Source: Pseudomonadales bacterium
Lineage (GTDB): Bacteria > Pseudomonadota > Gammaproteobacteria > Pseudomonadales > Azotimanducaceae
Direction of reading: 5' to 3'
Assembly (NCBI GenBank): GCA_041395945.1
Contig: JAWKZN010000001.1
Span: 2,852,001-2,916,000 of the forward strand
Length of the DNA: 64,000 nt
The notes below the pieces were generated by a model that was given only the letters and a program-made list of their open reading frames with translations, was not told where the DNA came from and ran no database searches. The position numbers and the translations under genes are program-made. Below, one piece after another: positions 33,993 through 43,131 of this stretch (positions are counted from its first letter, which is position 1; each line of letters opens with the position of its first letter).

Positions 33993-35213
33993 ATGCTCCC
34001 CGCCCCGCCTCCGAGATCCGCCTTCCCCTGGTACCTGGCCAGCTCCGGCCTGTGGATGGCCGGCATCAGTCTGCAGGGATTTCTGTTTACCTGGCTGCTG
34101 ATCGGGGTGCTGGAAACTCCGGCCGCTGCTGCCGGAGCGGCGCGTTCCATCGCGGAATTTCCGCCGCTGCTGGTTCTGCTCCTCGGTGGCCTGCTCGGCG
34201 ACCGAATCGAGGGGCGTCGCTATCTCGGCGCGATGCACCTGCTGATGGCACTGCCTCCCCTGCTGATCGCTGCCGTATACCTGGCCGGTCTGCTCAACTA
34301 CTGGTGGGTGGTGGTGTTCGGCATCCTCACAGCGAGCATTCAGGCGCTCTCCGATCCGGCCAGACAATCGGCCCTGAGTCGGGTCGCCCTGCTGGACGTG
34401 CAGCGGGCGGTGACGGTGATGACCGTGTTCACTTCCCTGGTAGGCATCGGCGGAATCTATCTCGGGGGCAATCTCGAACGCCTCGGACTGGGGCCGGTGC
34501 TGCTCGTGCAGTCGGGCCTGTTTCTGCTGGGTCTGATCGCCGTTGCGCACCTGCCCCGAATGCCCATACCCGCTGCGGCGGCGATGCGGCTGCGCGAAGG
34601 ACTGCAGACGCTCTGGCAGGTACCACTGATCCGCAACATCATCGGCTTGAACCTGCTGTCGAGCCTCTTCAACGCAGGCGCCTACATCATCGCCATCCCT
34701 TTTATCGTCAAAGCGGTTTATCTGGGCGGCGCAGAGATGTTCGCCACGGTCATGATCGTGTTCACAGCGGGCAGTGTCGGATCGAACATTCTGCTGCTGT
34801 TCTTCATGCCGCTGCTGCGACCGGGACGACTGTTTCTCTACATGCAGCTCACCCGGATCGTCGTGCTCGGGATACTCATGCTGCAGCCCGAGCCCTGGCT
34901 GTTCTACTTCATGATGTTCTGCTGGGGACTGAACATGGGTGTTACCACGACGCTGGTGAGGGCCACTGTGCAGGAGCTGGCACCGCCCGCAGCACGGGCA
35001 CAGATACTGTCGGTGCTGCTGCTGAGCTTTCTGGTGTCTTCACCCTTGAGCTCACTGCTTCTGGGTCTGCTGATCGCAGAGACCTCCCCGCTGGATGCCC
35101 TGCTGCCCGGCATCGCAATTTCTCTGCTGATCTTCCTGCTCGGTGCCAGGAGCAGCGGACTGTGGGACTACCGCTCGACCGGACTGCCGCTGCAGCTGCC
35201 TGTCAAAACCTGA
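33993..35213 (+). CDS. MFS transporter
   Basis: A 406-residue integral membrane protein with about 11-12 hydrophobic helices, for example LLVLLLGGLLGDRIEGRRYL (the MFS loop 2-3 motif G..GDR.GRR), WWVVVFGILTASIQALSDPA, IAIPFIVKAVYLGG, and SVLLLSFLVSSPLSSLLLGL. The arrangement fits drug or metabolite exporters of the EntS/MFS_3 type. The substrate is unknown. The 3' end overlaps the convergent GlsB-like gene by 11 bp. Confidence 0.85.
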   Translation: MLPAPPPRSAFPWYLASSGLWMAGISLQGFLFTWLLIGVLETPAAAAGAARSIAEFPPLLVLLLGGLLGDRIEGRRYLGAMHLLMALPPLLIAAVYLAGLLNYWWVVVFGILTASIQALSDPARQSALSRVALLDVQRAVTVMTVFTSLVGIGGIYLGGNLERLGLGPVLLVQSGLFLLGLIAVAHLPRMPIPAAAAMRLREGLQTLWQVPLIRNIIGLNLLSSLFNAGAYIIAIPFIVKAVYLGGAEMFATVMIVFTAGSVGSNILLLFFMPLLRPGRLFLYMQLTRIVVLGILMLQPEPWLFYFMMFCWGLNMGVTTTLVRATVQELAPPAARAQILSVLLLSFLVSSPLSSLLLGLLIAETSPLDALLPGIAISLLIFLLGARSSGLWDYRSTGLPLQLPVKT

Positions 35214-35454
35214 TAAGGCGGTACGCGGCGAGCAGAACCACCGCCCCTGCGGTGGCAAGGGCGAGGCTTTCCACATTGAATCCGGAGACACTGCCCAAAC
35301 CCAGCAGTGAACCTCCGTAGCCACCGATGAAACTGCCCGCCAGACCGATGCCGATCGTGACAAACAGCCCTCCCGGATCACGGCCCGGCAGGATGAGTTT
35401 TGCGGCCACGCCGACCACGAGACCCACCAGCAGCCAGGAAAGCAGGCTGAGCAT
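35203..35454 (-). CDS. GlsB/YeaQ/YmgE family membrane protein
   Basis: An 83-residue protein made of three short hydrophobic helices: LLSWLLVGLVVGVAAKLILP, GGLFVTIGIGLAGSFIGGYG and LALATAGAVVLLAAYRLI. The GLVVG.AAK...PG.DPGG pattern is that of transglycosylase-associated (GlsB) proteins, small inner-membrane stress proteins of unclear function. It follows the leftward alpha/beta hydrolase gene by 5 bp, so the two are probably co-transcribed. Confidence 0.92.
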   Translation of the reverse strand: MLSLLSWLLVGLVVGVAAKLILPGRDPGGLFVTIGIGLAGSFIGGYGGSLLGLGSVSGFNVESLALATAGAVVLLAAYRLIRF

Positions 35455-35459
35455 CGGTC

Positions 35460-36398
35460 TCAGCGCCCTTCCGGTACGGTCAACGCAACCGTCGCATCGG
35501 CATCGATGATGAAACGGGCAACCAGTTGTGGATCCTGCATTGGAATGAAGTGCGTAAGGTGCGGCAGATATACATCCCGGCCCTTCGGAAACGCAGCGGC
35601 GACCTTCTCCCAGGTCGGTGAACGGGAAAAGTCCATCGCATCCGACGCAGCGGGATCCCGGCCCCGCGCACGCAGCACGACAACCGGAATATCGATGCCG
35701 GGCATCAGATCGTGCACATCGGTCCCGGTGTTGCCCAGATAGACCGATGCTTCTACCAGCGGCGGGCAGGCCAGTTCGAAGCCCTCGCCGCTGGCTGCGG
35801 GAACCACACCGTACTGGCAGTAATCGCGCAGTACCTGATCCTTCCAGAGCGCGAATGAGCCCCGATCCGCGAAGCGCTCATACATTTCTTCCCAGGACGC
35901 CCACTGGTTACGGCGCTTCGACACCGGATGATCTTCGGGCCCCTGAAAGCCCCGGTAGCGATCGGTGGCATAAGCATCGGGCTCAAATATGACCGGATCC
36001 ACCAGCAGCAGGCGCTCAAAGGCACCCGGCAGCCTGGCACAGACCTGCACCAGCGCATGGCCACCCATGGAATGCCCCACACCGATCGCATGCTGCAACC
36101 CCAGATGCTCGACCAGCTCCGTCACATCCCGGGCGAAACTCGCCCAGACATAAGGTGGCACACGCTCACTGCGGCCATGACCGCGCATCTCGACCGCAAA
36201 CACATGGAAGTCCGGGGGAAGTGCTGCAACCACCTCATCCCAGCAGCGCGCGTGAAAACCGGTTGCGTGCACCAGGAACACCGGTTTGCCGCCCGGCTCC
36301 CCCCACTCGAACCAGGTGAGTCGGGCACTGCTGCCCTGAAAATCGTGCCGCGTGGGCTCTGTGCGCCCTGCGGGCACCGGCCTTTCTGTGCCTGTCAT
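35460..36398 (-). CDS. Alpha/beta-fold hydrolase
   Basis: A 312-residue hydrolase with VFLVHATGFHARCWDEVVAA, FAVEMRGHGRSERVP, the nucleophile elbow GVGHSMGGHA and a terminal His in YLPHLTHFIPMQDP. It is an esterase-like enzyme with unknown substrate. The ATG at 36398 has a strong GAGGAGG site; the open frame extends to 37271 across the idi gene, but that part is antisense to idi and rejected. It is divergent from idi. Confidence 0.9.
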   Translation of the reverse strand: MTGTERPVPAGRTEPTRHDFQGSSARLTWFEWGEPGGKPVFLVHATGFHARCWDEVVAALPPDFHVFAVEMRGHGRSERVPPYVWASFARDVTELVEHLGLQHAIGVGHSMGGHALVQVCARLPGAFERLLLVDPVIFEPDAYATDRYRGFQGPEDHPVSKRRNQWASWEEMYERFADRGSFALWKDQVLRDYCQYGVVPAASGEGFELACPPLVEASVYLGNTGTDVHDLMPGIDIPVVVLRARGRDPAASDAMDFSRSPTWEKVAAAFPKGRDVYLPHLTHFIPMQDPQLVARFIIDADATVALTVPEGR

Positions 36399-36575
36399 GT
36401 TCCTCCTCGGACCAGGTCTGAGCGATTCGTAAGCCCGCGAATTTACAGCATCACTGGCTGTCGGGACTGGCTTCGCTGGCGCATGGTAGCCGAGATTTCG
36501 GTACACTGCCTGGCCCCGGGCTGCGGCGCCGCGGCAGGTTGGCAGGGGGCGGTAACAGCAGGTCAGAATGGAAGA

Positions 36576-37178
36576 TTGAATCAGGCATTGAACAACCCTC
36601 ACAACCAGTCCCAGACCAAGGACGAAATCGTATCCTCCGAGGCAGAGCCGCTGATCCTTGTCGATTCGAACGATCAGGAAACCGGATTCCTCGACAAATC
36701 CGCCTGTCACGACGGCGCCGGTATTCTCCACCGGGCCTTCTCCCTCTTCATCTTCAATCCCGCCGGTGAACTGCTGCTGCAGCAGCGTGCGGCGGAAAAA
36801 AGATTGTGGCCCGGATACTGGTCCAACAGCTGCTGCTCTCATCCCCGCAGGGGGGAAACCATGGACCTGGCCGTACGCAGACGCCTGCAGCAGGAACTCG
36901 GCATGGCGGCGGATCTGCAGTTCACCTACAAGTTCGAATACCAGGCCCGGTTTGCTGATCTGGGTGCCGAACACGAACTGTGCTGGGTCTATGTCGGACG
37001 ATCCGACCAGGAGCCGGTCATCAACGTGACCGAAATCAGCGACTGGCGCTGGGTTGACCCGGCCCGCCTGAGCAGTGCCATAGCCGCCGATCCGGACTCC
37101 TATACGCCCTGGCTGATCATGGAATGGGAGCGCCTGAACCGGGAATTTCCCGAGCGGCTGCCCGCCAGAAAAATTTAA
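36576..37178 (+). CDS. idi: Isopentenyl-diphosphate delta-isomerase, type I
   Basis: A Nudix-fold enzyme of about 200 residues. The catalytic Cys lies in SNSCCSHPRRGE, matching TNS(V)CGHP in E. coli Idi, and the catalytic Glu in EHELCWVY. LLLQQRAAEKRLWPGYW is the family's substrate-binding segment. It interconverts IPP and DMAPP for isoprenoid synthesis with Mn/Mg. The start is uncertain: I use the TTG at 36576, which gives a length close to the family (about 180 plus a tail); an ATG at 36483 would add 31 residues without resemblance. Confidence 0.85.
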   Translation: MNQALNNPHNQSQTKDEIVSSEAEPLILVDSNDQETGFLDKSACHDGAGILHRAFSLFIFNPAGELLLQQRAAEKRLWPGYWSNSCCSHPRRGETMDLAVRRRLQQELGMAADLQFTYKFEYQARFADLGAEHELCWVYVGRSDQEPVINVTEISDWRWVDPARLSSAIAADPDSYTPWLIMEWERLNREFPERLPARKI

Positions 37179-37235
37179 CCCCTTTCTCCCGGCTCGCACG
37201 TTGTTGGTAGTGAATCCACAACCTGAGACCCGACC

Positions 37236-39173
37236 ATGTATTTCCAGAAACCACGCCTTACCTGTGTACACCAGCTCATCCTGCCGCTGACCCTGGTGGT
37301 CAGCATCAGCGCCTGCAGCTCATCTGAAGTACCCGAACCCGTGGACGACGGTCCACCGATAAGCCAGCACCCGTCCGTTAAACCCACGGAAATCGCGAAT
37401 GTTCGACTGCCAGGAACCGAGGAGGAAAAGCATCAGGCCGGACCGCCAACGGTATCGCCTGCGCCACTCCCACCCCCCCAGTCCGCAGCAGAAATCCGTC
37501 CGGATCCGGCACGCACGCGCAACGAAGCAGACGCGGCCACCAGCCGGGACAGCGCAGTGCGGCTGAGCATCGCGAAACAGATGGCCGGCATGCAGTCGCA
37601 TGGGGACGTTCGCGGGCTCGAACAGCTGCGTGCGGCTCAGCAGCCTCAGGACCGGGAGTCCTACACCCGTTTCGACATCAACCCGGTCCATCTGGTACGC
37701 ACCGATCCCGTATCCACCTTCTCCATTGACGTCGACACGGCCTCATACAGCAACGTTCGCCGCTGGCTCAACGACGGCAGCCTGCCGCGACAGGACGCGG
37801 TCCGCGTGGAAGAACTCATCAACTACTTCTCCTACCAGTACCCGGTACCCGACGGGGAAGACCCCTTTGCCATCTATACCGAGGTTGGACCCAGTCCCTG
37901 GCACGCGGACCGGCGCCTGCTGCACATCGGCATCAAGGGCCAGCAGCCCGCCGGGAACCCTGCCGCCAATCTGGTATTCCTCATCGATGTCTCCGGTTCC
38001 ATGCAGAGTCAGGACAAGCTCGGTCTGCTGAAGTCGGCGCTGAAGCTGCTGACCGCACAACTCGACTCCGCCGACCGCATCGCCATCGCCGTCTATGCCG
38101 GCGCAGCAGGCGCGGTGCTCTCCCCCACTGCAGGCGACCAGCGCGCGGTCATAGACGCCGCCATCGACAGCCTCACCGCGGGCGGGTCCACCAACGGTGG
38201 CGCCGGTATTGCGCTCGCCTACGCGATGGCCCGGCAGAACTTTCTCCAGGACGGCGTAAACCGGGTCATTCTCGCCACCGATGGCGATTTCAATGTGGGC
38301 ACCACCGATCAGCAGGCCCTGAAAAACCTTGTGGAAACAGAGCGGAAAAGCGGTGTGGCGCTGACCGTACTTGGCTTCGGCAGCGGTAACTACAACGATG
38401 CGCTCATGCAGGAGCTGGCGCAGAACGGTAACGGCAACGCAGCCTACATCGACACCCTTTCCGAGGCCCGCAAAGTACTGGTGGACGAGCTCGCTGCAAC
38501 GCTCCACACCATCGCCAGCGACGTGAAGATTCAGGTTGAATTCAATCCGGCCACGGTCTCCGAGTACCGGCTGGTAGGTTACGAAACAAGGCATCTTGAG
38601 CGGGAAGATTTCAACAACGATGCAGTAGACGCCGGTGACATCGGCGCCGGTCACAGTGTCACTGCACTCTACGAGATCACCCTGGTGGACAGCGGTGGCC
38701 ACTTCATCGATCCACTGCGGTATGGCGACCCGCTGCAAAGCGACCCGCTGCGCGACAACGGCCGCAACACCAGCGGAACCGGTTCACCGAGCCGCGAGGC
38801 CGGGAGTGCAGACGCCGAACTCGCGTTCATCAAGCTGCGTTACAAGGCCCCCGGCAGCCAGTCGAGCCGTCTGCTGACACGAGCCGTACACCGCGCCACG
38901 ATCGCCAGCACGCTCGCCGCAACCAGCGAGAATTTCCGCTTCGCCGCGGCGGTCTCCGCCTTCGGCCAGCTGCTGCGCGGTGGCGAACACACCGGATCCT
39001 TCAGTTATGCTGATGCCGCAGCGCTGGCCGCTGGCGCCAGAGGCGAAGACCTCTTCGGCTATCGCGGAGAGTTTCTGAACCTGGTTCGCACGGCAGATGT
39101 ACTCGCCGCCAGCAGGGTTGCCGCCGGCAAGCTCACTGACGACGCAGACGCCGCCGGAATCGCCGGGACGTGA
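37236..39173 (+). CDS. VWA-domain lipoprotein, YfbK-like
   Basis: A 645-residue lipoprotein (signal ending in VVSISAC, lipidated Cys27), likely exported. A Pro-rich spacer is followed by the vWF-A N-terminal segment (NPVHLVRTDPVSTFSIDVDT), the VWA domain with MIDAS motif DVSGSM (near residue 250), and a C-terminal DUF3520 region (LAFIKLRYKAPGSQ). Such proteins bind metal-dependently to partners, possibly in a stress response. It directly precedes an ECF sigma factor gene and an anti-sigma-like gene, an arrangement repeated in this family. Confidence 0.9.
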   Translation: MYFQKPRLTCVHQLILPLTLVVSISACSSSEVPEPVDDGPPISQHPSVKPTEIANVRLPGTEEEKHQAGPPTVSPAPLPPPQSAAEIRPDPARTRNEADAATSRDSAVRLSIAKQMAGMQSHGDVRGLEQLRAAQQPQDRESYTRFDINPVHLVRTDPVSTFSIDVDTASYSNVRRWLNDGSLPRQDAVRVEELINYFSYQYPVPDGEDPFAIYTEVGPSPWHADRRLLHIGIKGQQPAGNPAANLVFLIDVSGSMQSQDKLGLLKSALKLLTAQLDSADRIAIAVYAGAAGAVLSPTAGDQRAVIDAAIDSLTAGGSTNGGAGIALAYAMARQNFLQDGVNRVILATDGDFNVGTTDQQALKNLVETERKSGVALTVLGFGSGNYNDALMQELAQNGNGNAAYIDTLSEARKVLVDELAATLHTIASDVKIQVEFNPATVSEYRLVGYETRHLEREDFNNDAVDAGDIGAGHSVTALYEITLVDSGGHFIDPLRYGDPLQSDPLRDNGRNTSGTGSPSREAGSADAELAFIKLRYKAPGSQSSRLLTRAVHRATIASTLAATSENFRFAAAVSAFGQLLRGGEHTGSFSYADAAALAAGARGEDLFGYRGEFLNLVRTADVLAASRVAAGKLTDDADAAGIAGT

Positions 39174-39834
39174 ACCCAGAGAGGATCTGAAAGTAACGGA
39201 CTCCACGGACAATGCGGCCCCGCCCTCCGGCGGGGCCGAAGATGAAGCCCTGTTTGCCGCCTACAACAGGGGCGATGCGGACGCCTTCGATACGCTCTAT
39301 GCACGCTACAAGGGCGCCCTGTACCGCTATTTCCTGCGGCAGGTCGATCGGGATGCAGCCCACGACTGCTACCAGGCGCTCTGGCTCAAAGTGATCGACA
39401 ATCGACTGCGCTACCGGCCCGATGCGCCGTTCAGACACTATCTGTACACCCTGGCTCACAACGTACTTATGGACCACCACCGCAAAAACCGCCGGCTTCT
39501 GACAGACGTTGACCTGTCACAGACCGGCCTGTCCGATCCGGACAGCACCCAGGTCGAGGTCTCCCTGGCGGATATGCCCGGACAGATTCATACCGCCGGT
39601 TCAGATCCGGCTCTGGCAGTGGATGGCCAGCGCCTGCTGGACGCGCTGCATGCACTGGTACGGAACCTGCCGCTGCATCAGCGCGAGGTCTGGCTGCTGC
39701 GGCAGGAGACCGACCTGTCGCTGGAGGAAATCGCTGAGGTCACCCGGGCGACTGCGGAAGGTGTGAAGAGCCGGCTGCGTTACGCCAGAGACAAACTCAA
39801 AGCCGGGATGGCTCGCTATGCCGAAAGAAACTGA
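39097..39834 (+). CDS. ECF-type RNA polymerase sigma factor
   Basis: A sigma-70 family protein with region 2 (FDTLYARYKGALYRYFLRQV ... FRHYLYTLAHNVLMDHHRKN) and region 4 (LPLHQREVWLLRQETDLSLE, TAEGVKSRLRYARDKLK). The codable start at ATG 39097 overlaps the VWA gene by 77 bp; no ATG, GTG or TTG with a good ribosome site occurs just after the VWA stop at 39173, so the true start is uncertain and the first 30 residues may not be translated. The stop overlaps the following anti-sigma-like gene by 17 bp. Confidence 0.85.
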   Translation: MYSPPAGLPPASSLTTQTPPESPGREPREDLKVTDSTDNAAPPSGGAEDEALFAAYNRGDADAFDTLYARYKGALYRYFLRQVDRDAAHDCYQALWLKVIDNRLRYRPDAPFRHYLYTLAHNVLMDHHRKNRRLLTDVDLSQTGLSDPDSTQVEVSLADMPGQIHTAGSDPALAVDGQRLLDALHALVRNLPLHQREVWLLRQETDLSLEEIAEVTRATAEGVKSRLRYARDKLKAGMARYAERN

Positions 39835-40525
39835 TCATCTCGAAACGCTCTATCGCGAGGGCGCCACCGAGCAGCCGCCCGAAGGCATCGATCGCGCCAT
39901 CAGCGCCGCCGCGCGAAGCGCGCTGCAACCCTGGTACCAGCGCCGCGGACCGCTGACAGGAATCTCCACGGCCGCCGCCCTGCTGATCGCGGCGGGTCTT
40001 GTGAGTCTCCAGTATCTGCCTGTGCAGGAGGGGCCCGTCGCCACATCCCCCGGTCCGGCCATCGAGTTCGAGCACGCCGGAAATCTGAGCGCGACCGCAG
40101 AGTCAGTCAGCGACGATATCGGTGCCCCAGCTGCCGAGGTCAGGCGCGAGCGCCCCGGGCGTGAGCGTGCCCAGGATGATTCGCCGCCTGCTCCAGTCAC
40201 CCGCAAAGCATCGGCGGTCGAGTCGCTGCCGGCTGCTGCGCCAGCGGAAAAGACACTGGCTGTCTCCGGCATGAGGCAGTTTGCAGAGATCAGGGCTGAC
40301 GCCGAAGCAGATTCCCCGACCTGTGAACTCTCACCGTACTTCGACGGCAGGGTGTATGAAATCCTCCCTACAGGAGAAAGGTCACCCCGTGTTCTCAGCG
40401 AAGGTCGGCAATGGCAGTGCCGCGACGGGGCCTGGGAACCTGTGGACGACCGCCAGGATACCGCGGATGCGGTTGCTCCCCTCGAGAACTCCCCGTCCCC
40501 GGAAGCCCGCTCAGAGCAGCAGTAA
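39818..40525 (+). CDS. Anti-sigma-factor-like membrane protein
   Basis: A 235-residue protein with a short cytoplasmic N-terminus (MPKETDHLETLYREGATEQP), one transmembrane helix (ISTAAALLIAAGLVSLQYLP, residues about 49-68), a long Ala/Pro/Glu-rich periplasmic linker and a C-terminal folded segment with two cysteines (SPTCELSPYFDGRVYEIL ... WQCRDGAWEP). Topology and overlap with the ECF sigma gene indicate an anti-sigma factor; I see no zinc-binding HxxxCxxC motif. Its tail overlaps the convergent DMT gene by 15 bp. Confidence 0.65.
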   Translation: MPKETDHLETLYREGATEQPPEGIDRAISAAARSALQPWYQRRGPLTGISTAAALLIAAGLVSLQYLPVQEGPVATSPGPAIEFEHAGNLSATAESVSDDIGAPAAEVRRERPGRERAQDDSPPAPVTRKASAVESLPAAAPAEKTLAVSGMRQFAEIRADAEADSPTCELSPYFDGRVYEILPTGERSPRVLSEGRQWQCRDGAWEPVDDRQDTADAVAPLENSPSPEARSEQQ

Positions 40526-41386
40526 AACCCCGGCCACAATCAGTCCCGCTCCGGCGAGGTCCCGCGCATGCACCTGTTCTTTGAAAAACCACACAGACGC
40601 TGCGAAGGTAAACAGCAGCTCGACCTGTCCCAGCGCCCGGACCAGCACCGCACTGACCAGAGTCATGGCGGTGAACCAGGCCACGGATGCCAGGGCTCCG
40701 CTCAAGCCCACCCACACCGAACTGCGCCAGCTGCCCAGCACCCGGCCGATTTCCCCGGGCTCACGGGCCCACAGATAGACACCCATCAGCAGTGACTGCA
40801 GCGTCACGGTCACCGCAAGCGTGGTACCCGCACGGATCAGGAATCCGCCATCCGACAGGGACAGGGCGGCCGCCCGATAACTGACGGAAGCCAACGCAAG
40901 CCCGGTTCCCGCGAGCAGACCCAGCACCAGCGCTCGCTGACCATCGCGGATTGAACCGATCCGACCCCGGGTGGAAAGGATCACGACCCCGAAAAAGCTG
41001 ACGATCACACCGCTTACGGTAGACAGGGTGAGGGCATCCCCAAGCAGCACCAGACCGACCAGCCCGGTCTGGGCGACTTCGGTTTTCGAAAAAGCCGTGG
41101 CCACGGCGAAATTACCGTGGGAAAAGGCGGCGACCAGCAGGGACGTGGAAGCGATCTGGGCGACACCGCCGAGCACACAATAGCCAAGAAACGTCCAGTT
41201 CAATTCCGGCATCGCCTGGGCGCTCAGCAGCACGGCGAAATACACCCACACAAAAGGGAGTGCGAAACAGAAGCGGGTGTAGGCCGCGCCGTTGCTGGAC
41301 AGCGCACGCATCGCCTGCTTCTGCAGCATGGAGCGGACGTTCTGCAGGAATGCCGCAGCTATGGTGATCGGGATCCAGGCTTCCAT
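40511..41386 (-). CDS. EamA-family DMT transporter
   Basis: A 291-residue membrane protein with about ten hydrophobic helices in two EamA repeats. Examples are TRFCFALPFVWVYFAVLLSA, VSGVIVSFFGVVILSTRG, ALVLGLLAGTGLALASVSYR and VSAVLVRALGQVELLFTFAA followed by AGAGLIVAGVLLLL. It likely exports or imports a small metabolite; the substrate cannot be inferred. It follows the MATE pump gene by about 30 bp on the same strand, so the two transporters may be co-transcribed. Confidence 0.88.
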   Translation of the reverse strand: MEAWIPITIAAAFLQNVRSMLQKQAMRALSSNGAAYTRFCFALPFVWVYFAVLLSAQAMPELNWTFLGYCVLGGVAQIASTSLLVAAFSHGNFAVATAFSKTEVAQTGLVGLVLLGDALTLSTVSGVIVSFFGVVILSTRGRIGSIRDGQRALVLGLLAGTGLALASVSYRAAALSLSDGGFLIRAGTTLAVTVTLQSLLMGVYLWAREPGEIGRVLGSWRSSVWVGLSGALASVAWFTAMTLVSAVLVRALGQVELLFTFAASVWFFKEQVHARDLAGAGLIVAGVLLLL

Positions 41387-41417
41387 GGGACCTCAGATGA
41401 GCAGGATAAGAGCGCCG

Positions 41418-42812
41418 CTAGCGCGCTGAGAATTCGAGAATGCGATGGCGCTGCACAGACAGCCAGCGGTAGCGCACAAGCAGTACCACCGCTGCAACAA
41501 TCAGGCCCGCCAGCAGCCCCACCCAGAAGCCGCGCACCCCTTCGAATTCCTCTGGTCCCACCCACCCGAATCCGACCAGCACACCGACCGGCAACCCCAC
41601 CAGCCAGTAACTGATGATGGCGACCCACATGGGCGTACGGGTGTCCTTGAAACCGCGCAGCGCGCCCAGCGCGGTGACCTGTGCGTCGTCGAAGAACTGA
41701 TAGAGCACAACGAACAGCAGCAGATCCATGGCCAGCGTCACCACGGCAAACTCCGTACTGTACAGACCCACGATAAAAACGCGTGTCGAAAACACCACGG
41801 CCGCCGCCAGCACGGCGAATCCCAGGGAGAGACCGATGGCCAGCCAGCCGCTGCGTCGCGCGGCAGCAAGATCCCCTGCGCCGACATTGAAGCCAACGCG
41901 TATCGACACTGCCATGCCCAGGGCAAGGGGTACCATGAACGTCATGCCGCCGACATTGCCGGCTATCTGATGCGCAGCCACACCCTCGACTCCAAGACGG
42001 CCGATGAGCAGGGTCACAACCGAGAACATCGACATCTCGAGAAACATGGTCAGGCCGATGGGCAGACCGAGACGCACCAGCCGCAGGATGGCTGTCCGGT
42101 CCGGCGGACTGAAGCGGCTGAAAACCCCGATAGCGCCAATCCGGGAATAGACGATCACCAGCAGCATCATCGACAGCTGATAGGTCATGACCACCGCGCT
42201 GGACCAGCCGCAGCCCTGGCCTCCAAAGGCGGGGATGCCAAGACCTTCATTGCCGTAAATGAAGAGATAGTTCAGCGGGATCTTGAGCAGCAGAGCCGAC
42301 AGGGCGATCAGCATGGCCGGAAAGGTCCAGGACAGACCTTCGCACAGATAACGCAGCGTGAAGTATCCGAGCATGGGCAGCACACCCCAGGAAAGGGCCT
42401 GGAGATAGTCCACCGCAATGGGAATCGCCCGCGGGTCCACACCGATCAGGTGGTAGAGCGGTTCAACGTTGTTAAACAGCAGTATCAGTGAGAGGCCGCC
42501 GACCAGCGCAATCCAGAACGCCTGGCGGACCACTTCGCCGGCTTCAGACTCCCGGCCACCGCCGTGCAGTTGTGATACGGAAGGGGTGAGGGACATGATG
42601 ACCCCGGACAGCAGCAGCACGCTGGGCCAGTAGAAATTTCCCCCCAGGGCTACGCCGGCGAGATCCGCAGAACTGACCCGGCCGGCCATCATGGTGTCTG
42701 CCACGCCCATGCCCATCTGGGCAATCTGGGTCAGCATCATGGGCATCGCCAGCCGCAGCAGCAGCCCGGTTTCGTCCAGCAGACTGATTTTGCCTCCGGC
42801 GCGGTCGCTCAT
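41418..42812 (-). CDS. MATE-family multidrug/Na+ efflux pump, NorM-like
   Basis: A 464-residue protein with twelve hydrophobic segments. The N-terminal LLRLAMPMMLTQIAQMGMGV with DTMMAGRVSSADLAGVALG is diagnostic of the NorM branch of MATE exporters. The C-terminal half repeats this pattern (TMFLEMSMFSVVTLLIGRLG VEGVAAHQIAGN, split). It extrudes cationic drugs or toxic metabolites in exchange for Na+ or H+. The ATG at 42812 is the first gene of a leftward pair with the DMT transporter. Confidence 0.93.
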   Translation of the reverse strand: MSDRAGGKISLLDETGLLLRLAMPMMLTQIAQMGMGVADTMMAGRVSSADLAGVALGGNFYWPSVLLLSGVIMSLTPSVSQLHGGGRESEAGEVVRQAFWIALVGGLSLILLFNNVEPLYHLIGVDPRAIPIAVDYLQALSWGVLPMLGYFTLRYLCEGLSWTFPAMLIALSALLLKIPLNYLFIYGNEGLGIPAFGGQGCGWSSAVVMTYQLSMMLLVIVYSRIGAIGVFSRFSPPDRTAILRLVRLGLPIGLTMFLEMSMFSVVTLLIGRLGVEGVAAHQIAGNVGGMTFMVPLALGMAVSIRVGFNVGAGDLAAARRSGWLAIGLSLGFAVLAAAVVFSTRVFIVGLYSTEFAVVTLAMDLLLFVVLYQFFDDAQVTALGALRGFKDTRTPMWVAIISYWLVGLPVGVLVGFGWVGPEEFEGVRGFWVGLLAGLIVAAVVLLVRYRWLSVQRHRILEFSAR

Positions 42813-43131
42813 CGGACCCTCTTAAGCTCTGTTTGTGTGAGTGGCAATGCGAATGATTGCTGAACAGGTGAATTTAAAAGGGCTTCGAATTTCCGGCTTT
42901 CAATAGCCTGCGACTATCATCACGATAGCCACAATCGAATAGATCGACATCCCTGAGGGCTTATACTGCCCGGGTTGCCTGATCATGGCGACTCGAACAT
43001 CGACAGTAACTCGAAACTCGACAGTGACTCGAAATTCGACAGTCTCGAAATTCGACAGTAATGAGGCAGTTGAGTAGAAAATTACTCAACCAGCCCGTAG
43101 TTTGACAGTGGACAGAAAGAAGGACGCAAAC
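42813..43131. promoter_or_regulatory. Rubrerythrin/MATE divergent regulatory region with tandem palindromes
   Basis: A 319-bp gene-free region. Four tandem copies of an 16-18 bp unit, core CTCGAAATTCGACAGT, lie at 42992-43009, 43010-43027, 43028-43043 and 43044-43061; the core TCGAAATTCGA is palindromic. Degenerate copies occur at about 42934-42950 and 43098-43112. Next comes an inverted repeat GTTGAGTA/TACTCAAC (43069-43076 and 43083-43090). The layout suggests cooperative binding of a regulator ahead of rubrerythrin. Confidence 0.7.

Noticed and set aside
34052..35320. 422-codon plus-strand frame overlapping the MFS gene
   Set aside because: Product is rich in Arg/Gly/Ala without transmembrane segments; the MFS frame is the real one.
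36399..37271. Extension of the alpha/beta hydrolase frame
   Set aside because: It lies antisense to idi, and a strong ribosome site at ATG 36398 marks the true start.
42992..43061. CRISPR-like tandem repeats
   Set aside because: Units are contiguous without unique spacers and no cas gene is near; better read as an operator array.
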